Assembly (NCBI GenBank): GCA_022419385.1
Contig: JAJUBI010000007.1
Coordinates: forward strand, 3,257,768-3,321,767
DNA: 64,000 nucleotides
DNA from: Paraconiothyrium sp. Pb-2020
Lineage: Eukaryota > Ascomycota > Dothideomycetes > Pleosporales > Didymosphaeriaceae
Direction: 5' to 3'
The stretch's first letter is position 1. Each line of letters opens with the position of its first letter. The notes under the pieces were generated by a model, which saw only the letters and a list, made by a program, of their open reading frames with translations, had not been told where the DNA came from and made no database searches. A program made the position numbers and the translations under genes. Shown one piece after another: positions 20,511-32,014 of the stretch.

Positions 20511-22080
20511 TCACTTACCCACAACAGCAGCCAACGACTTGAAACCCAGCAACCCTAGAAACCATCCACCCCATCCGATCGCATTTCCTTGTCGATCGAA
20601 GTTCGGCTTCATCTCGCTCATCTTCAAGAACTGCTGCAGCTTCTTGGCCGTAAACGGAGGATATCTCATATCCAGCATGCCCTCTATCCAAGTAGGTGTG
20701 CTCGTCACACTCCTCCTGTGCGTAAACACATCAAATGATGCCTTTCCTCGGTACGCGCCTTGACCCGAATCACCGACGCCACCAAAGGCAAGAGTGGGGA
20801 TGGAGGCGTGGAAGAAGCCGTCATTGAGAGTGGCGCCACCGGAGCGTGTCTGAGAGAGCACCTTCTCCATCTCGGCTTTGGAGCCGAAGGGGTAGAGACC
20901 GAGCGGGGTGGCATGGACTTCATTAGCGATCTTGATAGCTTCATCGAGATCGTTCACAGGGAAAATGGGTAGGAAGGGGCCGAATGATTCGTCCTTGATA
21001 AGGGAGTCGTCCATGGAGTCGACTTGCACCACGGTGGGCTCAATGAAGAGATCATCCTCGTCCATAGTACCACCAATCAAAATCTTGCCGTGCGACTCGT
21101 CGAGCATCTTCTTGAGGCGCTGGAACTGGCGCTGGTTGACTATGCGACCGTAGTCGGGAGAATTACGGGCTCCTTGCGGGTAGAACTGCTTGAGCTGGAC
21201 CTCAAGTTCCTTGACGAAGGGCTGCACCATCTCCTTGTCGATGAGGGTGTAGTTCTGACCCACGCATACCTGGCCTGCATTGAATGTCTTGGCCCAAAGC
21301 AGACGGCGTGCTGCCAGCTTGGGATCCGCGTTCTTGGTGATGAAAGAGGGGTTTCTGCCACCAAGCTCCAGCGCGACTGGCGTGAGTGTCTCCGCAGCCT
21401 TTTTCGCGATGATGGTGCCGACATTGGCGGACCCTGTGTAAAAGATCTTGTCCCACTTTTGGTCGAGAAGTGCGGTGGTCTCAGGGATGGCGCCCTGCAC
21501 AACGGTGTAGTATTCGGGATCGAGGGAATCTGCGATGATCTTCTGCAGGACAGCTGCGCAGTTGGGCGAGCCCTCAGAGGGCTTGAGGACGGCGGTGCAG
21601 CCAGCAGAGATAGCGCCGATGAGAGGACCGAGCGACAATTGAATGGGGAAGTTGAAAGCACTGTCTGCCGTTAGCGGATTCCCATGATAAGGTGTGGTGT
21701 ACATGCCCAATGACCAACACCGCGCCGAGGGGGTCTTTTCGGATGCGTGGACCCATCAGCTTGTTCGTGAAGTTGATGTCCTCTGCCTTCTCATCCTTGG
21801 CCCATTTGGGTAGGTTGTTCTGCATGAAAACAATGTCGTTCATGCACCATGATAGCTCCGCAAGGTGCGTCTCGAAGGTTGGTTTACCCAGATCCTGTTT
21901 GCATGCTTCAACGATAAGGTCCTCATTGTCCTTGAGTGCCCAGTATAGCTTCCGGAGCTGCACCAGACGGAACTCGAGTGGGCGCGTCTTGTGCGATAGA
22001 AAGCTCTGGCGGATGCGCGCGGCGACGACGGGAATCTCGTCGAGCGACGTGTGCTCGAAGGGGGGAATCTTAGCCGCCAT
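20511..22080 (-). CDS. Fatty aldehyde dehydrogenase (ALDH3 family)
   Basis: Exons 22080-21707 and 21660-20511, 507 residues. The 46-bp intron begins GC rather than GT (GG^GCATGT) and ends with CTAAC...CAG; a GT donor would break the frame and lose the conserved I-G-A-F-N-F-P segment. General base Glu-223 (ALELGG) and nucleophile Cys-257 (NAGQVC) are 34 apart as in the family. The C-terminus is hydrophobic (GWFLGLLGFKSLAAVV), as in membrane-anchored HFD1/ALDH3A2-type enzymes that oxidise long-chain aldehydes to fatty acids with NAD(P)+ at the ER, lipid droplets or mitochondria. No link with the sulfatase cluster is evident. Confidence 0.92.
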
Positions 22081-22420
22081 GGTGTTGAGCTTCGTTGGTA
22101 TCGAGAATCGGGATTTGAACAACTCGAGCGAGTGTTACGAAGACGACGTGAAGCTACCCGTGTCAGTGCGTGAGAACTGCGCGACCCCTTTAAGCTCCAC
22201 CGCAGAAAGTACCTGGGATGTCCAGATTCACGGGCCGCGCGAATGCCTCGGTTCAGTATCCTGGCAGTAGCCCCGCAGCCCCGCTCACCTCCTCCATTTG
22301 GCTTAGTCAACATGTGTCCCGTCTCGGCCCGATTCGCGACCCAGACAATACTCGGGAACCAACACACCTGAGCAGTGACCAGTAGTCGGAGCCAGTGTTC
22401 GGCCGTCGGATGGTTTTGCA

Positions 22421-23255
22421 ATGGCATTTCCCTTCCTCAAATTACCCGCCGGTGAGACATGCTCCCGTGGAGCCTTGCAGTGCAACGAATTAACAGGCCT
22501 ACGTAGAGCTACGAAATCGCATCTACGACCTTGTCGCCGGGACTGAAGGGGGACTCGTATGCATCACTCGACGACCAAATGGGTTGTACCCAGATGGGTC
22601 CCAGGCTGACCCAAGTACTTGGGCTGCCCTGACCCGGGTGTGTCGACAAATCCGCACTGAATACATGAAAAGTATGTCGAGAACTGGCTCTGAAATTTCC
22701 CACTTCTGTATGGGTCGTTTTATGCCTGCAATTCACGATCACAGAGCTAACAATCGGCATGGTCCAGTCTATCGACAAGAAGCTCATGTCTCTATTTATT
22801 GGGAACATCTAGGGGCCTGGCTTGACCTTGCTCCCGTGGAGTATGCTCCTGCAAAGAAGGTTAGCATCAAGATAGCTCACGGCGACTTGTCCGGCAAGAA
22901 AGTAGACATTTTACCCATACTACGGCTCAACGCGCGCTTCTTCGCGGACCGTATCTTCGAAACCATTCACATTGACCTGCCTAAAGCATTCAGATACCAC
23001 GGTATGTCCGCTGACAGCCGCCTGGACCGGTTATTGAAACGTGGCGATGAACCTTGGCTGAGTATTATGCGCGGTGACAACAGTCATTGGAGAACAGTCT
23101 CATCTGTCCTGATGAACCATGATCAGCGCATCTTGGAGATGGTGTTTGAGAGTGACGCCTCTTCGAACAAACCGGTGCCAGGCGACGAAGACATCGGTAA
23201 GCGGGCGCCTGGGAATAGGGGTTGGGACATCTTTATCTGGCGCGCTGCGCTGTGA
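22421..23255 (+). CDS. F-box-like protein of unknown function
   Basis: Exon 22421-22451, intron 22452-22506 (GTGAGA...GTAG, 55 bp), exon 22507-23255; 259 residues. Splicing restores the N-terminal motif LKLPAELRNRIYDLV, the short F-box-like helix found at the start of a very large family of filamentous-ascomycete proteins. It is followed by the usual AALTRVCRQIRTEY block. These proteins are often annotated as F-box or hypothetical; binding to Skp1 is unproven for most. No catalytic residues visible. A protein of the same type is encoded at 44771-46318. Confidence 0.75.
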
Positions 23256-23986
23256 TGGACCTGCGGATTGCGAACCTCCTCTGGAATCTCCGATGCACGA
23301 TAGATGATCCGCCAATATCAAGGGATATAATGTCAAGGCTCGATGTTCTTCAATACTCGCTACTTTCATGGTGGGGCTCTAACACTGCCTGTAGCAAGCA
23401 TCACATGACGATCAAACGCTCCGAGCGAATACACGGATCATACCCCAGTACAGGAGATGGGAGGGGTCAACACCATAATGTGAGTACATAGATTCCGAGA
23501 GATAGGCTTCCCCGTGGTTACAGAGTTACTTCGCCAGTATGGTATATGCAAATTGTAAGAACCACATCCAGGAATGGGCAAGAGTTCAATCGTTAAGCCT
23601 CTTCGATCCGTAGCTTGCATTTGCAATGCAGACTGTGAACAGCAACTACTGCGTGGGGGCCAAAGTGCAACAATTTTTAGTTAGTTCCTGGTAAGGATAT
23701 TCGCGCGATCGAAACGCCACGTGCGAGCCGCTTCCGAGAGTCCATCGACCCGATTTTGAGCGCTGATCGACGCCGACGTAACGAATACGCTAGACCCACC
23801 TTCAAGTCTACACAGCAACGTCATGTTGACACAGTTGCGCCTGCACATCCTTATATATTATCAATTTCGCCCAACATCACAAATTAATTTGCACATTCTC
23901 GAGTGTTCAGAAAATCCATAAAGTCTTTCTCTGCACAAATCACCTTGGCTATCCGTCCACCTTTCAACCAAGCAAGCGCATCCATC
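23256..23986. other. Intergenic with TATA-like element
   Basis: About 730 bp with no supported gene. TTATATATTA at 23851-23860 lies some 130 bp before the next start codon and may be its TATA box. Confidence 0.45.
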
Positions 23987-24742
23987 ATGGCACCCAAAAA
24001 AGTCCTCATTATAATGTCCGACGCCTCCTCCTTCCCCCTCTACAACACCGGCTCCGACGGAAAAACAATCTCCCAGCCCTCCGGCTACTTCCTCATGGAA
24101 CTCGCCAAGCCCCTCCAAGGCCTTCTCGACGCCGGTTACGAGCCCACATTCGCCTCCCCAGAAGGCAAGGAACCGACTCCAGACCCACTCAGCGTCAGCC
24201 TCGCCGCTTTCGCGGGGAACTACTTTGAGAAGAAGCGCGAACTCGAGCTTGTGGAGAAGATGAAGAAAGAAAACGGCTTTTCAAGGCCGAAAAAGTTCAG
24301 CGAGATTAGTGATGATGAATTGAAGGGCTTCGCTGGCGTGTTTGTCCCGGGTGGTCATGCGCCTTTGAGCGATCTGGGGGATAATCCAGAGCTTGGTCGT
24401 ATTCTTAATCACTTTCACACTCAGCACAAACCCACTGCTGCTATTTGCCACGGACCTTGGGCTTTTCTGTCTACGAAGTACGCTGGTGACAAGGAGTTCG
24501 CGTACAAGGGGTACAAGCTCACTAGCTGGTCTGACGCGGAAGAGGCGTTCATGGAGACGGCGGTGTTCCGAGGTGAGGTTGACAAGGTGGAGAGTAAGCT
24601 GCGGGAGGAGGGGGCGGAGATGGTCGAGGGAGTCAGTACGGCTCTAGGGTACATCACTGTGGATAGAGAAGTCGTGAGTGCGGCGAACCCTATGGGGGCG
24701 GATGTCCTTGGGAAGAAGTTCATTGAGATGATGGGGTCGTAA
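23987..24742 (+). CDS. DJ-1/PfpI family protein (Hsp31-like)
   Basis: Intronless, 251 residues from the ATG at 23987; the frame is open further upstream but that part looks like untranslated leader. Catalytic elbow AAICHGPW with Cys-154 and His-155, the PGGHAP loop (about 121) and the long insertions seen in Hsp31-type members are present. Members act as glyoxalase III/protein deglycase or redox-responsive chaperones in the cytosol; others are annotated as ThiJ/PfpI. The sequence shows the family; the exact activity is inferred. Intact length for the class. Confidence 0.9.
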   Translation: MAPKKVLIIMSDASSFPLYNTGSDGKTISQPSGYFLMELAKPLQGLLDAGYEPTFASPEGKEPTPDPLSVSLAAFAGNYFEKKRELELVEKMKKENGFSRPKKFSEISDDELKGFAGVFVPGGHAPLSDLGDNPELGRILNHFHTQHKPTAAICHGPWAFLSTKYAGDKEFAYKGYKLTSWSDAEEAFMETAVFRGEVDKVESKLREEGAEMVEGVSTALGYITVDREVVSAANPMGADVLGKKFIEMMGS

Positions 24743-25263
24743 GGGCTTCGTGGGACATGTGAGTGTTGGAAAGTGGTGATGGTCACGATCTAATGATATC
24801 GGCATCAAGTATTTAAGCGGAATGTAAAGGGTGGCAAGACAAAAGCTATTATGATTCTCACTCCTCGCTAGATGCTGGGGCTGAATTCTCTATTTCGCAG
24901 TAGAAATCGGTGGGGTCTAAGAAGCAGGATTGATCGATGATGCTTTGAGTACGAACTCGGTTGTCTTTACCAACCTACGCTTGGTGCGCTCTTGAAGAGC
25001 GTCGGTGGGTTTGGTGATCTGTATGATCCCGTCGTTTCAGTGTAGAGAGAGAGAGAGTGAAGCTTTGCTTGATTTGCAAATAAACGTCGTACATTACTAG
25101 ACAGTCGTACATAGACAATTACTCAATATAGTACCTAGGGCCACTCCTCTAAGACTCACCATGCCTCAGAAAGTTGTGAAGAACAGACATGAAAAGCATC
25201 TGATATCGAACAGAGGAAAGATATCATCGATCTGTAAAGCTTGTGTAGTTCCTATGCCAAAAG
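24743..25263. other. Intergenic between convergent genes
   Basis: Contains only a short AG dinucleotide run near 25044-25055. No gene supported. Confidence 0.5.
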
Positions 25264-28200
25264 CTATTCTCCGTGATCATTTAACAGCTTTTTTATAAGT
25301 GACAGAGGCTTTTCTCCCATATTATTCACTGTGTCCACCACAGCACCTGCGTCTACCAATAGTTTGACACACTGCTTGCGTTGCGCTGTAGCGGCCATAT
25401 GCAATGGCGTCTCTTCAGCAAAATTCTTCGCCTCGAGATGTGCCCCGCCCTCGATCAACAGACGTGTGCACTCGACATGATCTCTGTCCACAGCCAAATG
25501 GAGCGCTGTGCATTTCAAATTGTCGAGAGCCTCAAGGTTCGCTCCTCTTTCGATCAGCAGTTTTACACACTCCGCATGACCTTCAATCGCTGCAAGATGT
25601 AACGCTGTCCTCTCTTTTAGATCATCCTGCAAGTCGAGGCTTACACCACTTTCAATCAGCAAAAGTAAAACATCTGGATGTCCCTTTCTCGCAGCAGCAT
25701 GCAGTGCTGTGCCTGCCGAGTACCCGCCCCTCTTTTCCTGTTCGTCAATCTTCGCACCTTTTTGGAGGAGCCGTCGCACAACACCTGGGCGGCCCCAAGC
25801 TGCTGCCTCGACAAGTGGAACTTGACCGCGATCCTCGTTCCCACCTATGTCAACGTCCCTATCCAGTAGCAGTTCCACAATCTTTTCAAGCCTTGCCCGA
25901 AAGGCTAGTGTGAGTGGACCCCCTGCCATGTTTCCTGTCAGCTGCAGGTTCGCACCCCGCGAGATCAGTAACTCTGCTGCATCCGCCTCCCCCCATCTAA
26001 TAGCTAACATCAAGGGCGTATGACCATCGTTGTTGAGGCGGTCTATTTCCGCGCCCTTGTCCAATAATAGCTGCACCACGCGACTGTCACTGTTACATGC
26101 AGCTTGCATCAACGGTGTCAGTCCCTGTCTGTTTGGTCGCTCAATCACTCCACCTTCTTCAATTAACAGATTCAACAGCGCCAGATGACCACGCTTGATG
26201 GCATGCATAAGTGGCGTATTTCCGTTGTCATCCTGGACCTCGACATCGGCGCCATGTTGCAACAAAATCATCGTAATGTCAACATGCCCCGCCTCAACGG
26301 CGTACATCAGACATGTCGTGCCATTCTTATCTTTCTTATCAATCATGACGAGTTCAGACTTAAGAAGAACTTGAACAATACTCAGGTGACCGCCTTCTGC
26401 CGCTCGCGAGATAGGCGTTTGCAATTGCGGCCCGGACGGCTCGTCGGCATGAGATCCGTGGTCCAACAACGGCTGAACGTAGGACAAAAGCCCGAGCTCA
26501 GCACAGTAGAATAGTGCCGTTCTCTCGCCAGCCTCGTGAGATGACTCATCTAGATGTATGCTGTTCGTCTCCGCACCCAACTCGAACAACGTGTTCACCA
26601 CCTCGGGCCAGTCGTTCCGGATAGCAAGAGGTAGAAATGATCGATTTGCTTGATGCGGGGAGTTAAGGGTACGTCGGCTAATGAAACAAAGATTGTACAG
26701 ACCCTGCGCACGGTCGCGTGATTCAAGTGCGTCTTTGAGAGCAGAAGCTGCAGAATCATCGTCAACATTCCTTCGTTTGCGGAATTGACGAGCCACCACT
26801 TCGTACGTCTCGATAATCCTGTTGAGCTCCGAATCGCCCGGACTTGTGTTTATGTACCGGGGAAACAAATTGTCAAGGCCATACAGACCAAAATCCGCCC
26901 TGATTAATGCAGCTCCGTCATCCTTGGTCTCGACGCTGAGCGCAAGCGACCAGCGATATAACTCGGCGACTATACGCACCGCTTCTCTGAAATGCTCAGT
27001 CAACAGCAGCGTTCCTGTACTCTTCTGAGACGGCGTAAAGCGTGCGCAACCCCACTGCACGAGAGTCTCAGCTCGGCTCCACTCTCCTTCCCGGCGGTAG
27101 TTGTCGGCCGCTTCACGAATGCCACATAGCAGACCAACTGGGTCTAGTGGCTCCAGCTTCTGACGCATGGCCGGTACGACACACAGCATCGCGTCGGCAG
27201 CCGTTCCCAGTTCCGCTTCCTGGAACGCATTCACAAATGCATTCACTGAATTATGTTCCAGTCGCAGACTCCCGAGGATTTCCACAAAGACTGGCCTACT
27301 CCGTGGGATAAACTCAGCCAAAGAAAGCATGAGAGTTGTGAACAACTCCTGTGCACAGAGGTCCAGCAAAGAGGCTTCTCCACGAGGCAATTCGCTGTAT
27401 TGAATTCGAAGATCGGCCGGGCTGTGTGCAGTCGGGTGGACATTGCTCCAACCACAGAATCGTCGTAGATCTTGGTGTACTCCATCTTTCCGCAATGTGC
27501 ACTTCTCATCCATCTCACTAGGCTCAAGAGCTGCGAAAGTAGGTAGAGAACCTCCCAATCTCTCTGTGAACAGCGCTGCGATGCCTTGGCTTTCTTGGTC
27601 ATGCCGCCTAAGTGTTGCCTCACGAAAGGTGACTGCGCTGCGTCCTAACCATAAGTTCATCTCGTCCTGTACATTGACATCGGTGTTCCAGCTCTCATTG
27701 TACTCTCCGGCCGAAACGATTCTTGCTTGTTGTATGAGATCCGCATCCGAGCGAGAAGTTAGGTCGTCATTCTCGTATAAGAGTCGCTCGTCAGACATCA
27801 TCGTCCACACCCAAAGACCCATAATCGCCTCCAGCTGTGCAGAGTCCATTCTCCAGCCCGCAGTAGAGAACTCATCTGGTGCTTCGAGAGTCACATCCAG
27901 TAGCTGAGCTTGATGTGTGATCTTCGATTTAGTAGAGTATGACGACGCAGCCTCGATACGAAGTGTGATATCTCTTTGACCTCCACTCTTTACCAATTCG
28001 GTTGTAGCTTTGCAAATAGCAGAAGCGACTCTACCAGCTTTGTCACGGACTCTGACATACTGATTCTCCCATACTTGATATTGAGAGTCATCTAGTTTCC
28101 TAAGGGATGTGTTACCGGTCAAATGAGCTAGTTGCAATCGGACTTGGAATAGGCGTTGCAGCTCAGCACTAAAGTTATGTCCCGATTTGACATGGGCAGG

Positions 28201-29487
28201 AGTTTGTGGCGCGTTAGTCTGGATTGTAAGGGCCGCAAAAGCACCAGCATGCTGACCAGTGACGTGCCAGCGGAAATGGTCCTGGTCTTCTTTCCTAATT
28301 ATTTCAGACGTGATCCAGTCTAACTCGTGTCCAGCTACCAAGTCGGGCATCTTTGCCAAGGCGTTGCTTTCCGTCCCTATGCGCTTGATTCGGAGTAGGC
28401 CACGCAGAAGGCTCATTAAGATAGTAATTCCCAGCTGTGTGAGAGACACCCAGCCCTTCAGACCGCGTAAGCCGATGAATTGGACAACGTAGCCCACAAG
28501 CGTTGCCAAGATCGCCAAGAAGGTGGGAACCTCGAAGCTCGGGTGAGGGTTCTTGCTCGATGATGTCCAAACGTGAAGTGGGTCTTTCTCAGGATTCTCT
28601 AAGTAGGCGTAGGGGTCGAACGTCTGATCTCCAATAACCTGTGGACCGGGTTGGAGCCAAAGAAGCCGTGCTCGCATCGGTGAATGTTCGCTATTTCTCT
28701 TGAATCTAATCTCATCCGTGGTCTGCCCAATGAGCGCAGCACAGCTCCACATACCAATGCATAGGAGGATGGAACCCGTGATGTACATAGTCGGTGCATA
28801 GATCTTCGCGGAACTCTTTCCCTCATTCAAGTCCCAATCGAGGACCCATACGCCGACCGCAGCCAAGACAATGACACCCATCTGAAGAAACAGTCCAACT
28901 ACTGCAATAGTCCAGAACACCCAGGTAGGCTGCTTCTTGACACCAATGTTGAGCGAAATGTTTGGATTCGGTGCAAACGCAGGCTGGGCATTTTCGGAAG
29001 ATCGCTTTCCGACTCTTTTCCAGTGCGTTGTCTCTGAAGCTGTATGATCTTGGAAATAGTTCTTGGACAGGTGAAGGCCCACATTTCCACCGATAGCACT
29101 TGTCGGCGCAGCGCCGTCGTCCTCAATGTACACAAGCTCCAATATGCTGGGTCGACCAAGAACGCGTTGAACGCCACCGTTCGTGAACAGCTCACATACG
29201 TCGCGACTCGTTGAAGTGCATAGCTCAGCCTCAACTGTCCCCTCGCCTTCTTGCGATCTGCCGATAAAAGCTCTTAGGGCCGCGTTCCCACAGAGTCGGA
29301 TCGTGGAAACTATTGCGGTGATGATTCCAATAGGCGCCATAGCGAAGATGAAGTAGTCCAAAAACGAGGTGCTTTCGCTGAGGTACTGTACTGTCATCCT
29401 CTCTCCGAACAACGCAATCAGAGGGGCAATGTCCGAGGAAAGATCGTTGGTGAAGTCTCCAAGACTATCATCGTTGACGCTAGCCAT
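25264..29487 (-). CDS. Large membrane-associated ankyrin-repeat protein
   Basis: Intronless frame of 1407 residues from the ATG at 29487; the frame is open 42 codons further, possibly from an upstream exon (CTAACCAG precedes it). The first 90 residues include a hydrophobic segment (FIFAMAPIGIITAIVSTI) after FLD, an arrangement I know from a family of fungal ankyrin proteins. Further hydrophobic segments occur near residues 200-340 (e.g. VFWTIAVVGLFLQMGVIVLA). Residues about 1000-1400 hold roughly twelve ankyrin repeats (TPLMHAIKRGH, TALHLAAIEGHAECVKLLIERGANLE). The middle has no recognised enzyme domain. The design suggests a membrane-tethered receptor or scaffold that binds other proteins through the repeats; this is inference. 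Confidence 0.85.
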   Translation of the reverse strand: MASVNDDSLGDFTNDLSSDIAPLIALFGERMTVQYLSESTSFLDYFIFAMAPIGIITAIVSTIRLCGNAALRAFIGRSQEGEGTVEAELCTSTSRDVCELFTNGGVQRVLGRPSILELVYIEDDGAAPTSAIGGNVGLHLSKNYFQDHTASETTHWKRVGKRSSENAQPAFAPNPNISLNIGVKKQPTWVFWTIAVVGLFLQMGVIVLAAVGVWVLDWDLNEGKSSAKIYAPTMYITGSILLCIGMWSCAALIGQTTDEIRFKRNSEHSPMRARLLWLQPGPQVIGDQTFDPYAYLENPEKDPLHVWTSSSKNPHPSFEVPTFLAILATLVGYVVQFIGLRGLKGWVSLTQLGITILMSLLRGLLRIKRIGTESNALAKMPDLVAGHELDWITSEIIRKEDQDHFRWHVTGQHAGAFAALTIQTNAPQTPAHVKSGHNFSAELQRLFQVRLQLAHLTGNTSLRKLDDSQYQVWENQYVRVRDKAGRVASAICKATTELVKSGGQRDITLRIEAASSYSTKSKITHQAQLLDVTLEAPDEFSTAGWRMDSAQLEAIMGLWVWTMMSDERLLYENDDLTSRSDADLIQQARIVSAGEYNESWNTDVNVQDEMNLWLGRSAVTFREATLRRHDQESQGIAALFTERLGGSLPTFAALEPSEMDEKCTLRKDGVHQDLRRFCGWSNVHPTAHSPADLRIQYSELPRGEASLLDLCAQELFTTLMLSLAEFIPRSRPVFVEILGSLRLEHNSVNAFVNAFQEAELGTAADAMLCVVPAMRQKLEPLDPVGLLCGIREAADNYRREGEWSRAETLVQWGCARFTPSQKSTGTLLLTEHFREAVRIVAELYRWSLALSVETKDDGAALIRADFGLYGLDNLFPRYINTSPGDSELNRIIETYEVVARQFRKRRNVDDDSAASALKDALESRDRAQGLYNLCFISRRTLNSPHQANRSFLPLAIRNDWPEVVNTLFELGAETNSIHLDESSHEAGERTALFYCAELGLLSYVQPLLDHGSHADEPSGPQLQTPISRAAEGGHLSIVQVLLKSELVMIDKKDKNGTTCLMYAVEAGHVDITMILLQHGADVEVQDDNGNTPLMHAIKRGHLALLNLLIEEGGVIERPNRQGLTPLMQAACNSDSRVVQLLLDKGAEIDRLNNDGHTPLMLAIRWGEADAAELLISRGANLQLTGNMAGGPLTLAFRARLEKIVELLLDRDVDIGGNEDRGQVPLVEAAAWGRPGVVRRLLQKGAKIDEQEKRGGYSAGTALHAAARKGHPDVLLLLIESGVSLDLQDDLKERTALHLAAIEGHAECVKLLIERGANLEALDNLKCTALHLAVDRDHVECTRLLIEGGAHLEAKNFAEETPLHMAATAQRKQCVKLLVDAGAVVDTVNNMGEKPLSLIKKLLNDHGE

Positions 29488-30176
29488 GGCTAGGGCCTGG
29501 CGACCTTCTGTGGCGATGATACGGTGAACTCTCTTGCGTTGAGGTAGAGACTTGAGATGGTTGTCGTCAGTAATCACGCTAAGGGATGGTCGTCCGCGGT
29601 TGCATCCCCGCACTGGTTAGAAAAAAAATACTGGTGGTAGAATCGCGACAGAAAGGTAGGTACATATGCATCAGAGTTTCAGACTGGTTTCAGCCTCACT
29701 TTGCGGCAAACCAAGACCAGAAGGTGATCAGCGGGGCGTAAGAGTCAATGCTCAACTTTGCTTACCATTGGTCAATGATATATCAGGACTCGCACGGTGA
29801 GAGGATTGGGTGGGGGCCAACTCAATACTTGCGCACTACTGTCTGACAATGGTTAGCTATAACGTCCTGAATATCAATCGAGGGCTTCGCAAATTGCATG
29901 GGAACTGAAAGTGTATGGCTGGTGTCTGAATCGGAAGATTTTCTGTAGCTGTGAAGAGCGATGGAACATGTTCTCGAACGCGTGCGCTTGCTCTGTATAC
30001 TCACTACTCTTAGTCTAGCGTAATACTTGGGATTTGGGCGTTGCGTGAGTTCTTGCTTCAAGACGATGGCGATGCCTCGGCTTCAGTCCTCCACTTCCAC
30101 CCCACTTATTTCTAACACCTGATCGGGAATCACATCGTAGATGTATACTGCCGCCGCTGATCATTATAACATTGCC
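29488..30176. other. Intergenic, no supported gene
   Basis: Upstream of the ankyrin gene and downstream of the Dal5-type transporter gene. Short frames only. Confidence 0.5.
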
Positions 30177-32014
30177 TCAAGCTGACTGACCTGTCACCTC
30201 TACATTCTTCGACTGGATAGCAAGAGCCTTGACAGCTGGACCCTTCTCATTCCCTTCGTCAAGTGGAGTCGTCGACCATGGTGAACTCGGGGCATCTTGG
30301 ACTTGACTGTTGCGCTTCCTGGCAAGCCTCTCCCTGTGAGCAAGTAGAGCTATCGTGCTAAAGACAATGATATTCAAGCCGGCAATCACAGCTGCAGCTC
30401 GGTTGCCAGCTGTGACAAATGGCTGGTGGACTTGCTGGAACCAAACGAGTGGGACCCACGCGGTAAAAGTATCTGCTCGCTTGTGTTACCATTCTGTAAT
30501 GCATGCCATTTCGACCCACTTACACTGAAGAGTGTTCATTGAAGCTGCAGTAAAGGCTCGCTGCTCAGCGTTGTCCGAGATGAGCTCAGCCATCCATGCC
30601 ATCGTCAAGGGCACCATACTTCCTCCAATCGATGATACAATGTACAGTGGCGCTCGGTGCGAAAAGGGTCCCATGACCGGTGTCACAACCAACAAGACGA
30701 AAACGATCATAGCGATCATGTTCGAGAACAAGATGATAGGCCATCGTCGGCCCCGTAAGGGTCCGTCCGATACCCAGACGCACATTAATGAGTATACTGC
30801 TGTGAACGCATTGCCGATCGTTGGGTATTCATTCTGTAAGATAGTGTGAGCGATGGCCTTTTGCAATTTTGATCACGCAAATGCGATTGATCACTTACGA
30901 TCTGCGCGATTGTGTATACCATAGGCTTGCCTTTCTTGTTGTGTGCCTTGAGCCAAAAGACGAATGACTGGAATGGCTGCGATCCAAACGGCTGCATTGT
31001 GAAGATCAATGTGAAGAGGAGAGTCTTCCAAGACGTCAAGAAGCCTAGAATGGTACGGGCAGTATACGGCTTGCCTTCTCGCTTTCTTCCGGCCCTCGAC
31101 ATTCTCTCTTGGGCGATTTGAATGTCCTAAGTAAGTGAATTAGCCGGCGGCTTGCTCATTCGCAACGAGTGACGCATCCGCGCACTTACACGCTCACTAA
31201 AAACCCAATTGGGTTTGGCAGTCCCTGGAGTGTCCGGCAGAAAGAAGTAGGCGAGGATGGCAATCGGTAGGGAAATGACTCCATTGATGACTTGAGTCAA
31301 ATAGTAAGCACAAACTCGACGCGGGTAACAGCAGCCGCCTACCGAACAGCCATCTCCATCCTGCTAGACCAGCTTTGCCATTGAGACCGTTGTAGATACC
31401 AGCTTGCAAGAAGCCACTGAATATTGGTGCAATTGATACGGCTGACTGAAGGATGCCATTTCGTTTTCCAAGCTCCCCTGACAAGAAATCAGTGGCAGTT
31501 TTCTTAGATAGTGCAAGAAGAAGAACCTACGCTTGTTGTACCAAGACCCTAAGATATAGTACAGGGCAGGCCAGTAACCCGCTTCGAACAGTCCTACAAC
31601 GAAGCGAAGTCCAAGTAGAGCTTCATAGGATTTGGCGCCAGCCAATGCGAAAGTGAAGATCGTCCAGCCAACCTCTTGGAATGGGATCCAAATGTGCGCA
31701 GGGACACGGGTCAGGATGATATTAGATGGCCACTGTCCGATAATATAGCCGACAGTCCAGGCGACGACAATGTAGTTGTATTGGTTGCCATATAGGTTGA
31801 GGTCTTCCTTCATGCCAGAGACGAAGGCATTGGTGATGTTAGAGGTGTCGATCCACTTGATCAGCATTCCGAGTGTTCCAAATGTGAGAAGCGTAACATC
31901 AAGCTTCAAGATAAACTTTCTTTCTTCTTTGGTAACATCGGCGGAGTCCCACAGCCATCCACGCCAGCTCTGGGAAGGGGTTGAAGATGAGACCGAGGGC
32001 GTTTGCTTGGCCAT
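30177..32014 (-). CDS. MFS transporter, Dal5/anion:cation symporter family
   Basis: Six exons: 32014-31531, 31477-31343, 31290-31190, 31126-30899, 30833-30524 and 30472-30177, introns 51-65 bp, all GT..AG; 517 residues. Signatures of the allantoate/nicotinate/pantothenate permease group: FGTLGMLIKWIDTSNITNAFVSGMKEDL near the start, VGYIIGQWPSNIILTRVPAHIWIP, FVVGLFEAGYWPALYYILGSWY, the WRWLF-INGVISLPIAI segment and a FVTAGNRAAAVIAGLNII last helix. It sits in the plasma membrane and would import a small organic acid or vitamin. It is transcribed in the same direction as the P450 gene 800 bp upstream; a joint pathway is possible, not shown. Confidence 0.9.

Noticed and set aside
21024..21674. 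216-codon plus-strand frame
   Set aside because: Antisense to the conserved aldehyde dehydrogenase exon; no own features.
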